Below are positions 21,401-32,338 of a stretch of 64,000 bases of DNA, one piece after another. The position numbers and the translations under genes were made by a program. Origin of the DNA: Rhizaria sp. SCN 62-66. Taxonomy: Eukaryota > Rhizaria, unplaced. Location: positions 1-64,000 of the forward strand of contig MEDY01000010.1 of NCBI GenBank assembly GCA_001724265.1, written 5' to 3'. The notes under the pieces are model-generated. The model saw only the letters and a list, made by a program, of their open reading frames with translations. It did not search any database and was not told where the DNA came from. Positions within the stretch are counted from its first letter, which is position 1, and every line of letters begins with the position of its first letter.

Positions 21401-23623
21401 CAGCAGCGCTCGCCGGGCGTTGTGATGGCCAGCACCACGTACCAGGGCGTTAGCACCTGCGGCGTCACCGGCCAAGCGTTGTTCTCCACCCAGACACAGA
21501 CTGCGAGCGCCGTGCCTTTCCTTGTGTCTCAGCAGCACCCCGCTACGGGGCCCGCCTCGCAGCAGCCGAACGCGTCGCAGCAGCTGCACGCGTCGCAGCT
21601 CACCGGCGCCGGCTCGGCCTCGCAATACAGCGACGTAAGCAGTGCGGGCGCTTCGCAGCAGAGCTTCCCGTTGAGCGCCGGCACTGGCGCCGGCCCGGGC
21701 TCATCGCAGTCGTCAGGCGCTGCAGGCACGAGCAACAGCGGCGCCAGCCTCGCCGCCAAGCCGCCCATGCGTTTGCTGGGCTCCGGCAAGTCTGCCGCGA
21801 CTGCTGGAGCGGGGACGGCGCGCGGCGGCCGCAGCGCCCGCGGGACCCGCGGTGGCGGCGGCGCGCGCTCTGGCGCCGGTCGCTCTGGCTCCAGCTCCGG
21901 CGTGGGCGCCGTGTCTTTCGGGAACATGGAGCTCGTGATCGGCGGGCCCGGCTTCAGCGCGTTCCACAGCGTCGAGCAGATGGCCATGGAGAAGGCCGCC
22001 GCAACCGCCGCCGCTGCTGCCGCGAAAGCGAATGGTAGTTTTGACGGCGGCAACATCAGTGGCGACGGCAGTGTGAGCGCGACCGCGTTGGGCTACAGCG
22101 CGAGTAGCAGTAACCACAGCCTTGGTGGCGTCCTCAACATGTCCGAGTCGAGCCAGAGTCCAAGTGCCGCCGGGTCGAGTCTAAGCGCCCCCGCGCTGCC
22201 CACGCCGGTGTGGGGCTACATCCTCAGCGACGCGCCCGTGGCAGGGGACGCGGGGTTCGTGCAGGTCACGGCCACCGTCGCGGTGCCTCCGATGAAGCTT
22301 ACAACTGCAGAGCGCATCAAAGTCGAGAAGGCCGAGAGTGAGGGCTACAGCAAGCCCATTTACCACCGGTTCAAGCCGCCGCAGCCGACCGGTGCGAGCG
22401 GCAGTGGCGGTGCTGGGGACTTGTCCGTGATGTTGCCGTCGTTTGGCTTTATGAACAACTTCTTCGACACTGACGACGTGCCTGGCGCGATGTACTGTGT
22501 GAAACGCTATGAAAAGCAAGCTGCCTTGCAGCAGCCGCAAGAACAGGCCCCGACAAGTGCAAATGCCAGTGTGTCTGCGATTGTTCCGAACAAGTTTACC
22601 ATTAAGGACGGCACCGTGGTCTTCTTCCCGCCCTGGGCCCTGTCTCGCGCCGGGCCGTTTGCGCCGCTGCTGCCTGTCGGCTGGACCGACCGCGAGCTCA
22701 GCAGTGGCACCGGGGTCGGCAACGCCGACAGCCCCGTCTCGCACAACATCGCTTCTAGCTGCAGCTTCGCGACTGCAAACAGTGACAACAGCGGAGCCGG
22801 GGTCACTGCTGATGACGACGAGGACGACTTCGAGATTGAAACTGTGAAAATGACCGTGAACACCGCCAGCGCCCTCGCTTCGCTGCCGCACCCACGGTCA
22901 CTGTGCAAGATGCACCCATTCGTGGCCCCGCGGAACAACACAGCGAGCTCGCAGTCGCTTGCGGCAATGACCTCGTATCTGCAGCAGCAACAACTGCAGC
23001 AATCGGGCTCGTCGCGATCGCACTTGCACTCGAACTCGCACTACAGCTACAACAACAACTACAACAATGCCGCCGCCGCCGCCGCCGCCGCGGCTGCCGC
23101 GGCGAACGTAACTGCAGCCGCGGCCCCGCAGCCGCCGCCGACCGAGGCCGCGGTCGCGCTGGCGCGGTACTGTGACAACTGCCGCTGCGTTATCTGCGAG
23201 AGCCCCCCGCGCGAGTGCCCGGCGTGGACCGACGCGGCCGCGCTGGCGCTGCAGCGCGCGGGGGCGACGTTCGGCGCCCACGCAGGCCACTGCGGCGCCG
23301 CGGCCGGGGACCCAGTGTGGAGCAAGGCCAAGAAGCGCCTCGCGGACGTGCGCGCGCACCTGGCCTCGGACGCGAGCGCGGGGCAGCGGTACATCGTGAC
23401 GGGCGACGGCAGAGACGTCTCGCTCATGCCGCACGCCGACTCCGAGGCCGCGCGGGCCGCCGCGGTCGCCGCTGTAATTGGACTGGGCGCCGCGGTGTAC
23501 GCGTTCGCGCAGCTTCCCGCCAAGGCGATGAACAAGGTCGTGCTGCAGCAGTCCGGCAGCGTGGTGCTGCCGGAGAAGGCGGCGGGGTCGCTCAAGGGGT
23601 GGATTGTCAAGTCAAGCAAGTGA
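18437..23623 (+). CDS. Large nuclear-type protein with PHD finger and second Cys cluster (one in-frame TAG)
   Basis: The start at 18437 (MDGLYPH) gives 1,728 codons to TGA at 23621. Residues about 561-605 are a PHD finger (C-x2-C, C-D-V-C, H-x2-C, C-L-R-C), the type that reads histone tails. Two candidate SUMO-interacting motifs follow: V-I-S-L-L-S-D-S-D-D-E at 744 and V-V-F-I-D-D-D-D at 857. Codon 946 is TAG (21272). The frame then continues open for about 780 codons. Near the C-terminus (about 1579-1629) is a Cys/His/Trp module, C-D-N-C-R-C-V-I-C ... C-P-A-W ... H-C ... D-P-V-W. From memory it resembles a zinc-binding module of some plant and animal nuclear proteins (RIN13-like); this link is tentative. 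The rest is Ala/Ser/Asn-rich. If TAG is a stop, there would be two adjacent genes and the second would start at ATG 21425 with only 150 bases between them. A single protein fits better. Confidence 0.72.
21272..21274 (+). other. In-frame TAG in the PHD gene
   Basis: The context is CTG TAG CAG CTC. The same frame is open 49 codons to the next ATG and 783 codons to the TGA. A 15-base intron ending at this AG would be far shorter than any intron seen here and has no GTNCGY donor. Confidence 0.75.
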
Positions 23624-24316
23624 ATGCGTCGAAATACTCGTGACTTCAATCCGCGTTAGCCTCATTATGATGAGACTGTATTCTTGTGACAACAAGGTAT
23701 CTTGTTGTTTACGCGTTTTTACTATATAGGATATTTAGAAATTGCGTTACATTAGTTTCTTCCAAGAAGATTTACGTGCTCTCGAGAGCAACAATAAAGT
23801 TTAACTCGTGTGCTTTTGGTCATGCACTAAACACATATTAACATCACTATTATGACAAATAGTTGTTATATGCGCAAGAAACGCAGTATATAGGCTGTAA
23901 TTGTTTATTAAATGACATGTCCTGCTTTTATGGATTGCTGCATCGCTTATCACGATCAAAAAGTGCAATTGTTAGTTTGATGCGTGCGACGACCACAAAC
24001 GCATCTCGCCGAAGCCCGACGAGAAGGTGGCTCGTTTAGGAGTTATCTCATGTATACACTGGACGTGTTCGTCGATAGAGCGGCCATTAGGTCAGTTCAT
24101 TGTTTGTAACAGCTCTGTTTTCATTATTTCTCTTAATAATATAACTAATGGACTTGTATCTATCGCGATATGCATGTTGATTTGTTGACCATGTGATCCG
24201 GTCTGTAATGAGCGCATCGCCCTCAGTTTCACGTGTTTTCGCTCAACAGAACGATCTTGATTCTCACACGGATTATTAATTCCCCAACCTACGCGTACTT
24301 AAATTATGTTATAGAG
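23624..24316. other. AT-rich spacer between the PHD gene and HMG-CoA lyase
   Basis: It contains the PHD gene 3' UTR with AATAAA at 23793 and the promoter and leader of the lyase. The lyase frame is open back to 24233, but that part is AT-rich. No other feature is seen. Confidence 0.55.
23793..23798 (+). terminator. Possible polyadenylation signal AATAAA (PHD gene)
   Basis: AATAAA lies 170 bases after the TGA at 23623, in AT-rich DNA. Confidence 0.35.
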
Positions 24317-25692
24317 ATGTTTCGCTCGACTGTCTCGCGTATGAGTGCGCAAACGGCCCAGTCTGCCCGCAGCTTCCGCAACGCCTTCGTGGCGCTGCCC
24401 AAGAAGGTCAAGATCGTCGAGGTAGGCCCCCGCGACGGCCTCCAGAACGAAAAGGAAATCCTCGACACGGGTACGCATTATAGTTCAATCCATTGTCACT
24501 GTCTTATTTACTCTAAGGCTGTTTTCTATGGCTGTGTCTTTGTGTAACTGAAATATCCTTATCTCCCCCTCCACCATGAGCGCTGAAATCACTTATGTAC
24601 ACACACTCACATCGCTTCATAAAACATACACCCTTCTATGTTGTGCGCCCCTTTTAGACGTCAAGATCTCCTTTATCGACCGCCTCTCTGCGACGGGTCT
24701 GTCTGTCATCGAGGCGACCTCGTTCGTGTCGCCCAAGTGGGTGCCGCAGATGGCCGACGCGAGCGAGGTGCTTCGCGGCATCACCCCGGCCCCCGGCGTC
24801 TCCTACCCCGTGCTCACGCCCAACCTCAAGGGCTTTGAGGCCGCGATTGAGGCCGGCGCTAAGGAAGTATCAGTCTTCGCCGCCGCGTCGGAGGCTTTCT
24901 CCCAGCGCAACATCAACTGCTCCATCGAGGTCCGTGCTATTCAGAAAAGGATATGATTATGAGATACTTTTCTGGTCAAGTGACCGTGTTCATTGATTAT
25001 ATTAGAATCGAGGAAACTGATCTTGCCTCTTTTTCACTCTTTGCTTTGCGTCTGTATCTCCCCGATCACAGGAGTCGCTGAACCGCTTCCGGCCGGTGCT
25101 GGAGGCGGCGAAGGCCAAGAACATCCCCGTGCGCGGCTACGTGTCCTGCGTTGTGGGCTGCCCCTACCAGGGCTCCGTGGCGCCCGCGGCGGTCGCCTCC
25201 GTGTCCAAGGCCCTCTTTGACGCGGGCTGCTACGAGATCAGCCTGGGTGACACGATCGGCGTGGGCACGCCGCTGGCGACCTGGAACATGCTCTCCGAGG
25301 TGATGCAGGTCGTGCCCGTGGAGAACCTGGCCGTGCATTTCCACGACACGTACGGGCAGGCCCTGGCCAACATCCTGATGGCGATGCAGATGGGCGTCAG
25401 CACAGTCGACGCCGCCATCGCCGGGCTCGGCGGCTGCCCCTACGCGCGCGGCGCCAGTGGTAATGTGGCCACTGAGGACGTACTGTACATGTGCCAAGGG
25501 CTGGGCATCGAGACGGGTGTGGACATCGACAAGATCCTCGACTGTTCGCACTTCATCATGGGCCAGCTCCACATGAAGTCGGCCTCCAAGGCGACGCGCG
25601 CGCTCATGGGCGCACGCAAGAAGCGCTTCGCGGACGACCCCGTGCGCGGGCTTAACCGCGAGATGGTCGCTATGATTGCGCAGCCGCACTAA
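24317..25692 (+). CDS. HMGCL: Hydroxymethylglutaryl-CoA lyase, mitochondrial
   Basis: The exons are 24317-24470, 24658-24929 and 25072-25692 (donors GTACGC and GTCCGT). They join in phase to 348 residues ending in TAA. The N-terminus (MFRSTVSRM ...) is Arg/Ser-rich and acid-poor like a mitochondrial presequence. Family motifs match closely: [58 protein letters not shown] and the active-site loop [14 protein letters not shown] with its catalytic Cys. The enzyme splits HMG-CoA into acetyl-CoA and acetoacetate in leucine breakdown and ketone formation. The C-terminus (A-Q-P-H) lacks the peroxisomal C-K-L of the human enzyme. Confidence 0.97.
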
Positions 25693-26280
25693 GCACTAAG
25701 CATGAAGCGCGCGCGGGCGTTGCATTCTGAGTTTATTCTGAGTGAGCGCTGCAAAGGCAGAGCGATGGGTTAGAAGAACATGTGGGAGCATGTTGACGAT
25801 GTTTGTTTTCGATAATGTTACTTAATTATGAAGGATTGCTATTTTTAGAGACGATATATGATGAGTATGCTTATGTTTTGTAAATACGGGCCTACGTATT
25901 GAAAAATGAAACGTGGACAAGTGCGTGTGTGTGCAAATGCAAAACCTGGCTAACAGGTGTAAGAAGAACAATCATAAAGAATACATACGCACAGAAATTG
26001 TTATACCAAATGATATATACTACTATTAACAAAGAAGGCAGTCGTTGAAATCGGAGCTGTGTATTTGAGGAGATACCTACACTTCTTGGACAGGTAACAC
26101 CGTTTATGGTCGGTCTATCTACACAGTGACTCACTCAAGAGGGCCAGATCAGAGCTGGGTAAACTGTTCCAACAATGGCGCTTAAAATGTCTATATATCT
26201 CGGTAATGTTACTAAATAAGGAGCCTATGAATCATAGAGAGTTGTCCTAATGTGACAGTTAAGCATCACGCAAGGACTTT
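25693..26280. other. AT-rich spacer between convergent genes
   Basis: It holds the 3' UTRs of HMG-CoA lyase (+) and the small minus-strand gene. I see no other gene, RNA or repeat. Confidence 0.55.
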
Positions 26281-26628
26281 TCACTGCCCAGCAGCAAAAT
26301 CGTCATAGTCGCCCATCTGCGCATGCGCACCGTCGACGAACACCTCTCCGTCGGCCCCCGCATCAAGGAGCTGCTCGTCGGCCTCCGCGGCGGCGTCGGC
26401 GGCAGGCTGCGGCGCAGTGGAGGTAGCGACCTCGCGCGTCGCATCGAAGAACGCAACGGCGCCGCCAGAGCCCGCAGTCATGCGAGCGGCGTCGGCGCGC
26501 TCGGTGCCCGCGGCGGGCGCAAGAGAGTTCCTCGCGGCTGCAGGGTAGCGGCCTGCTGCGAGAGCGCGGAGCTCGTCGTTGAGGTCCTTGGTCGTGACGT
26601 CGATGCAGGTCAGGGGGCGCTTCAGCAT
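26281..26628 (-). CDS. Small protein, possible anaphase-promoting complex subunit CDC26
   Basis: The frame reads from ATG 26628 (M-L-K-R-P-L-T-C-I-D-V ... K-D-L-N-D-E-L) to TGA at 26283-26281, 115 residues. The first 20 residues resemble the CDC26/APC12 N-terminus (M-L-R-R-K-P-T-R-L-E-L-K-L-D-D-I), the part that inserts into the Cdc16/APC6 TPR groove. The spacing matches and several positions agree. The remainder is Ala/Asp-rich with no motif, and CDC26 tails are variable. An upstream in-frame ATG (26650) would add seven residues. The call rests on a short motif and is tentative. The open frame and base composition support a real gene. Confidence 0.45.
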   Translation of the reverse strand: MLKRPLTCIDVTTKDLNDELRALAAGRYPAAARNSLAPAAGTERADAARMTAGSGGAVAFFDATREVATSTAPQPAADAAAEADEQLLDAGADGEVFVDGAHAQMGDYDDFAAGQ

Positions 26629-27020
26629 CAGCTTTACAAATGCGCACATGATGACCAAAACAAGATTCCGTGAGTTATAATAAAAGTAAAATAAATTATA
26701 CACATGTCTCTATACAATTATAAGGTTATAGTCTTACTGACGATCAGGTCATCGAGTTATGGCCTGGGGAGAATCGACCAGCTTTGAAGTCAAGTTAGCC
26801 GTCGATTTGGGGCCTCGTTCTTGGAGGTCCAAGCCATCAACGTTGAAGTCCAAGTTCTTCATCTTCCGAACGTCATTACAGGATATAACAAGGATTATTG
26901 CTATTAAATCGCCATATAATTGACAGTTCTAATTAGAACACCTCTGAAATCATCGCGCATCTCTCAACTCACCAGTCGTTTCTCCCTCACCGCAACGCTT
27001 CTCTCCTTTCCCCAGTCGCC
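26629..27020. other. Spacer between divergent genes
   Basis: AT-rich promoter-type DNA. The last 60 bases before 27021 are pyrimidine-rich (5' leader of the plus-strand gene). Confidence 0.5.
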
Positions 27021-30000
27021 ATGAGCTCAAGCCGGGGCACATCGCGCGCGCGCGCCTCGTCGCCCGACGCGCTTGTGACGCTCTCGCGACCCATGACGGC
27101 GGCGGCGCCCGAAGTGCTGCACCCGGCCGTGCAGCAGCAGCGCGCGCAGGACCCCCGCGAGCCCGGCTGGGCTCAGCTCACCGAGCAGTACGCGCGGCGC
27201 CAGAGCGCGGGCAGGTTCAACTACGATCACATCAAGGAGGCGCAAGCGCACGAGGCCAGCGTCACGCCGGGGCCCGTGAACCAGGTTGACTACTCCATGT
27301 CTCAGTCATGGTACGTCCGCAGAAGGAATCGCACTGCCTTATTTGCACCATCATACTCACTACTCTCCCTGTCAGGAACGCAAAACCATTGTTCAACGAA
27401 CGTACCTTGGTACATATCTAATTAATACTGCATGTGTTCTACTCATTTGCTCCTGTACTCTATAGGGTGCATTCTGGTTCAATCCCGCTCCGTTCCTCGT
27501 CCCCCAACGGCAAGCCCTCTTCCCGCCCCGTCTCCCGCGCAAACCCTAACACGCTGAGCTCGTCCCTGGGCTACAGCAACAGCAATACGCTGCCCGCTGA
27601 CAACGACCTGCCTCCGCCGAACTCAGTCTCGTTCAACAACACCAGCAGCAACAGCAGCAGCAACGAGGTTCCTCCCCCCGCCTCCGCTGCCCCCGGCCAC
27701 GGTCACGGTCACGGTCTCGGTCACCAGACCTCCCACGGCCACATCGCGCCGCCGCCACAGTCCTCGGCATCCGCTGCCGCCGCCGCGGCCATCCAAGCTT
27801 ACTACCACTCGCCCCCGCGCTCGCGCGAGCCGCCGCTGGTGCCCTACGGGCCCTCCGCGCCGCCCTCGGCACACGGCCACGGCCACGGTGGCCATAGTAG
27901 CGGGGCGGGGAGCGCGATCGACGCCGCCGCTCAAGGCCGCGCGGCGTCGCCCAATCGCGGCCGCCACCGCAACCGCCACCACCATCACCCGACAAACAGC
28001 AACAGCAACAGCAGTCTCAGTATCGGTGGGAGCGCGAGTGCGGGCGCCACGAGCGTCGCTCCAGCGAACCCAGCGGAGGCGGTTGCGCCCAACTGGGTGG
28101 CGGCGGCGCCGAGCGCCGCTGCAGCGCGGTCGCCGCTGGCTGCGCAGAGCGCGATCTATGGGGCTAGACTCGCGAAGCGCAACACCCATAACAACAACAG
28201 CCTTGTTGCTCCTGGCTCAGCTAGAAGCGGCGCTTTCAGCCGCAACGGTCACACTCCATATGGACAGATTCAACAGCAACAGCAGCAACAATTGCAGTCT
28301 CAATCTGATCACTATCTACAGCAACAGCAGCAGCAGCAAGCGCAGGTGTTTTACCACACGAAGCCCGCGACGAGGGCGAAGATCCGTGCCGTCGTCAACA
28401 GAAACAAGCCCCTGGTCAGCTACAACGATACTACCAGTGCTGACAACGCCAGCGCTGACGGCCGCAGCAGCGGCAGCAGCGCCGCGGCAGAGACCGTTCT
28501 TGTCGCCGCACTGGCCGAGACCCGAGTCACAGACCCCAGCGCAAGCTCTCCCCCCGCGGCGACCACGACAGTCGTCGACGTGTCGCCGACGGCTGCGGCA
28601 ACGGCGGCGACGCGCTCTGTTCTAGCGCACGGCGACGCGACGGACCGCGCGACGGCGGTGGGGCTGCCGCTGCGGGCTACGGTGCTGGGCGATTCGTGCC
28701 ACGCCGACGCCGAGGCTGCGTTCGAGAACAGCGAGTCGGACGGCGAGTACTACGATCACGACTACTGCACCAGCAACGACGACGACGCCAGAAGCTACCA
28801 TTACCCGCAGCAGCCGCAGCAGCAGTTGGACACTCAGCAGCAGCAGCAGCAGCAGCAGGGGCAGGCTCATGGACCTGGTCAGCAGCCGACCCCTGCGATC
28901 GCGGGCGCGCCGGTACCAGCCGAGTCGGCGCCGCTCTCGTTTCCCTCGAGCGCCAGCATAACGCACGGGCTGGGCGGTGGCAGCGCCGTGGGGGCGTGGT
29001 TCGCGACCGGGGCCGCCAACAACACGACGGTCACAGGCAGCGGCGCCTTCTCGCAGGTGCGCGGGCCCGATGTGCTGAGGGGTGTGTTGAGGGGCTCGCC
29101 GTGGGGAGAGCTGAGCAACAGCGGGGGCAGCAGCGGTGGTGGCAGCGGGGGCCGCGCGGGCAATGAGGGCGACGGAGCCGCGGCGCTCGCGGCTGCCGAG
29201 GCTGTCGGTGGCGGCAACGGCGACGACGCCGACGGCAACGGCAGCGGCAGCAAGGCGCTAGTCGAGGCCGGCGGCAGCGCGGGCGGCAGCGGCAGTGACA
29301 GGCACGCCAGCAGGGCGCTGGTGCTGCAGACGCACTCGTTCCCGCCCCGGGAGCCGCCCGCGCCGGCGCCGGAGGAGGCCCGCCACTACCGCTACTCGAC
29401 GCGCTACGGCAACCAGACGGGGCTCAACGACCCGAACCTGCCGCAGTTCCTGCCCAAGAGCGGTGACAACACGCCCGAGTACCACAACAACGGCGGCGGC
29501 GGCGGCAATGGCGGCATGGGAGCGCAGTCGTCGCTGGCGTCGGCGCGCAAGCCGGTTCCCGCGTCCGTGCACGCCGCCGTGGCCGAGAGTCCGGTGACGC
29601 GGGTGACGGTGAGCTCGCGCGCCCACGCACCGGCCGAGCTGGTGCTGCCGTGTCTGGGCCGCGCGGCGGCGTACAAACAGCAGCAGGAGCAGCAGAGGCA
29701 GCAGCAGGAGCAGCAGAAGCAGCAGCAGCAACATTGTGGTGGTGTGACACCCGACAATATCAATGCTACCGGGAATGCATCTGAGCAGCAGCGGATTACC
29801 TTTGACTCCTCGGCCACGACCCCTACTCATAACAACAACAATAACAACATCAACAGCAACAGCACGCATAAAACGAGTCGCACTGGTCTGTTCGCCAGTT
29901 TACCAATTTCTCCGCCACCTCAGTACAGTAATAACTCTCAGTCGCGGTCGCACTCTGGGTCGGGCTCGCAGTCGGCGCGCAGCATCAGTGGCAACTACAA

Positions 30001-30808
30001 GACTCCGCAAAAGCAGCAGCAACAACAGACTGCACCCGCTGCAAACGCTCGTTCTCACGGTCCCGGAAATGGTCACGGCCAGACCCAGCGTCAGAATCAG
30101 GGTCAGAGTCAAAGCGCCCGCAAGCCCGTCGCGAACTCAACCAACTCAGCGGCAAAGCCACAAGGCCAGCAGCAGCAGCAGCAGCAGGGCAAAGACCAGC
30201 CGCCGCCGCAAGGGGCCGGCGACGCCTACCCTGCCGTCGCCGGGCACTCGTTCTCCTCGGCCCAGCACGCGCGCGGGCGCCTCGAGGCGCGCCAGTGGGT
30301 CGAGACCGCGGCGGCCGCGACCGCCGCCGCACGCACGCGCCGCCCCGCGCCGGCCCCGCGCCCCGATGACGGCGAGGGCGGCGCGGCGGCCGGGCAGATG
30401 AGCGGCGGGCAGATGGGCGGGCACGCACTAGTCCCGTTGGCGGCCGTGAAGCAGGACAAAGACAGCAGGTTCCTGCGCGGGAACCATCACTCGCAGTACT
30501 CGCGCAAGGCGCTCGAGGCCGTGGACCTGACGTACCGCGCCTACGAGGGACCCGACAGCGAGGACGAGCTGGGCAGCGACGACGACGGCGGCGGCGGCAG
30601 CGGCAACGGCAACGGTGGCAAAAGCGGCAACGGCCGGTACTTCAACGCGAAGCTGCGGCACCATTTCCCGGTTGCACTGCGGAGCTTTTTGCTGGCGTAC
30701 AAGAAGACAGTGCAGCCCAAGCTGGCCGCGCTGGGGCTGGAGCAGCAGCAGGGCCGAGACGGCGGACCGCATCAGCAGTAGCAGCACCACGGTGGCGAGT
30801 ACAACTGA
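27021..30808 (+). CDS. Unknown Q/S/G-rich low-complexity protein, two exons, one in-frame TAG
   Basis: Exon 1 is 27021-27310 (donor GTACGT) and exon 2 is 27466-30808. They join in phase (S-Q-S-W-V-H-S-G-S-I), 1,211 codons in all, ending in TGA at 30806. The N-terminus has a fairly ordinary stretch (E-P-G-W-A-Q-L-T-E-Q-Y ... R-F-N-Y-D-H-I-K-E-A). The middle is dominated by CAG/CAA Gln tracts, His-Gly repeats, Asn, Ser and Gly. Near the end is an ordered-looking segment (H-H-F-P-V-A-L-R-S-F-L-L-A-Y-K-K-T-V). Codon 1202 is TAG, set between Gln codons. The true end is then eight codons further (Q-H-H-G-G-E-Y-N). No domain is recognised, so I give no function. Confidence 0.7.
28270..28350 (+). repeat. 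CAG/CAA poly-glutamine tracts
   Basis: Two close Gln runs lie within the low-complexity gene. More occur at about 28810-28860, 29680-29735 and 30165-30190. Confidence 0.8.
30779..30781 (+). other. In-frame TAG within a Gln run
   Basis: The codons run CAT CAG CAG TAG CAG CAC CAC, so TAG differs by one transition from its CAG neighbours. TGA follows eight codons later. Confidence 0.65.
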
Positions 30809-31174
30809 AGCAGCTATTCGCGACAAGAATGATTATTTTAGTGATAATGAATATCAATGTGATTTGAAGAGTGATACAGTGAACATTGTGTATGTACAAA
30901 CGGGGTTGAATAATAATTTTGTTATGTGTTGTTCTTGAGGGTCAATGTTGTACATGTACTGCATATGCCACGCATAAAGGCGTGTGCTAATAATGATAAG
31001 CTTGTTTGTGTTTGGCTTGTTTGATTAGAAACTTATTAAGGAATGTGTTACGAATAAATTTGCGACATGTTCCTCCTTCCTATCTTACCCAAGGCGCATC
31101 TCGCTTTCGTGCTACAAATAGCTGTACATCTTTAGTAGCCACTCAAAGCAAGAGCACTGCGTGCGGGTACTTAC
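30809..31174. other. AT-rich spacer between convergent genes
   Basis: It holds the 3' UTRs of the Q-rich gene (+) and the BAR gene (-), with AATAAA at 31053. No other gene is seen. Confidence 0.55.
31053..31058 (+). terminator. Possible polyadenylation signal AATAAA (Q-rich gene)
   Basis: AATAAA lies 245 bases after the TGA at 30808. Confidence 0.3.
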
Positions 31175-32338
31175 TTAGAAGTTGGGGGTCATGGTGGGGA
31201 CCGAGAACTCCGTGCCCTCGGGGTTATTCACGGGCGCCGCAGTGGGGGGCGTGGGGGGGCGGCGCGAGGGCACGGCGGGCTTGTCGTCGCTGCCGAGGAA
31301 GTCGTCGATGTTGGCCGACGCGGCGCCGGCGTTGGAGGCCGACACAGCGGCGTTGTTGACGACCCCCGCGGCCGTGGCCACGCCCTGCGAGAAGAGCACC
31401 TGCGCGCGCGCGAAGGCCGCCATGGCGGGCTCCAGGCGGTCGTAGCGCGTCGACAGGAAGGTGGAGAGCGCCGAAAAGACCTTCTCGTGGTCGGCGTCGT
31501 AGATGGCCTTGTGGTCGCGGTACTTCTGGTCGTTGCGGTCAAGCTTCTCCTGGTCGCTCGCCTTGTACTGCTTGCCCTTAGCCACCTCCTGCTCCTTCTC
31601 CTTCTGCAGGCCCTCGAGCTTGTTCTGGTAGTAGTCGGCCTCCTTGAGCGACGCGTCGCGCTTCTCGCGCAGCGTCTTAATCGAGGTCGCCTCGAGCGAG
31701 ATCTTGGTGAAGACCTCCTGCGCCTGCGCGAGCGCGTCGTGGCAGCCGGCGATGTTATTCGCAGAGACCTTCTGGTAGGCGGCGTGCGCGTAGGACGCCG
31801 AGTCCTGGAGCGCGGTGCAGCCGCGGCCCGAAGCGGTGCCCGCGAAGACGACCTTGTCGGCGCCGTTGGAGCCCGCGACCGTGGTGGACGTCGCCGTGGA
31901 CAGAGGGGTGAAGAGGTCCATCGCGGTGCCGTAGGCAGCGGTGGCGCAGGCGGAGAACTCAGTGCAGCGGTTGCCAAAGGTGCGGATCTCGTTCGCCAGG
32001 CGGTTGCTCAGCGCGAGGTAGCGGTCGTACTCGGCCATGTAGTCCTCGTACGTCTGGTCGCGCGTCTTGGTCGTGTCGTTACCGGAAAAGACCTGCGCAA
32101 GATCACAAAACAAAAAGCAGTTCAAGTTCAGTGTGAAGTAAAAAGCGTTTAACTATGATATTCAACGGTATTAAGTGCATGTGATTCGCTTGCGAGCGAC
32201 AAACTCGCTGGATCAAGTCAGACTGCGTTTCGGGCTGTCCCTGACCGAGTGTCATAGCCAGCGGTCGGAGGAAGGTAAGATCATATTTTAAAGCAAGATG
32301 TAACGTACGACCGTCTTCAGGGAGTGGAAGAAACTCAT
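31175..32338 (-). CDS. BAR-domain protein (amphiphysin/Rvs161-like)
   Basis: Exon 1 is only 30 bases (32338-32309, M-S-F-F-H-S-L-K-T-V) with a GTACGT donor. Exon 2 is 32092-31175 after a TTGCGCAG acceptor. They join in phase to 315 residues ending in TAA. The N-terminus copies the amphiphysin/Rvs pattern (M-S-W-x-G-F-K-K ...), an amphipathic helix. It is followed by a helical BAR-type region (Y-E-D-Y-M-A-E-Y ... S-N-R-L-A-N-E-I-R-T-F ... A-Y-G-T-A-M-D-L; K-E-A-D-Y-Y-Q-N-K-L-E-G-L-Q-K-E-K). The tail is Pro-rich (P-S-R-R-P-P-T-P-P), a possible SH3 ligand. BAR dimers bend membranes in endocytosis. Without the short exon the protein would lack a plausible start; an alternative ATG at 32255 would need a GTTTGT donor. 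Confidence 0.65.

Noticed and set aside
21425-23623. A separate gene starting at ATG 21425
   Set aside because: The frame is open for 50 codons upstream to the TAG with coding-like composition, and there is no AT-rich spacer as between all other neighbouring genes.
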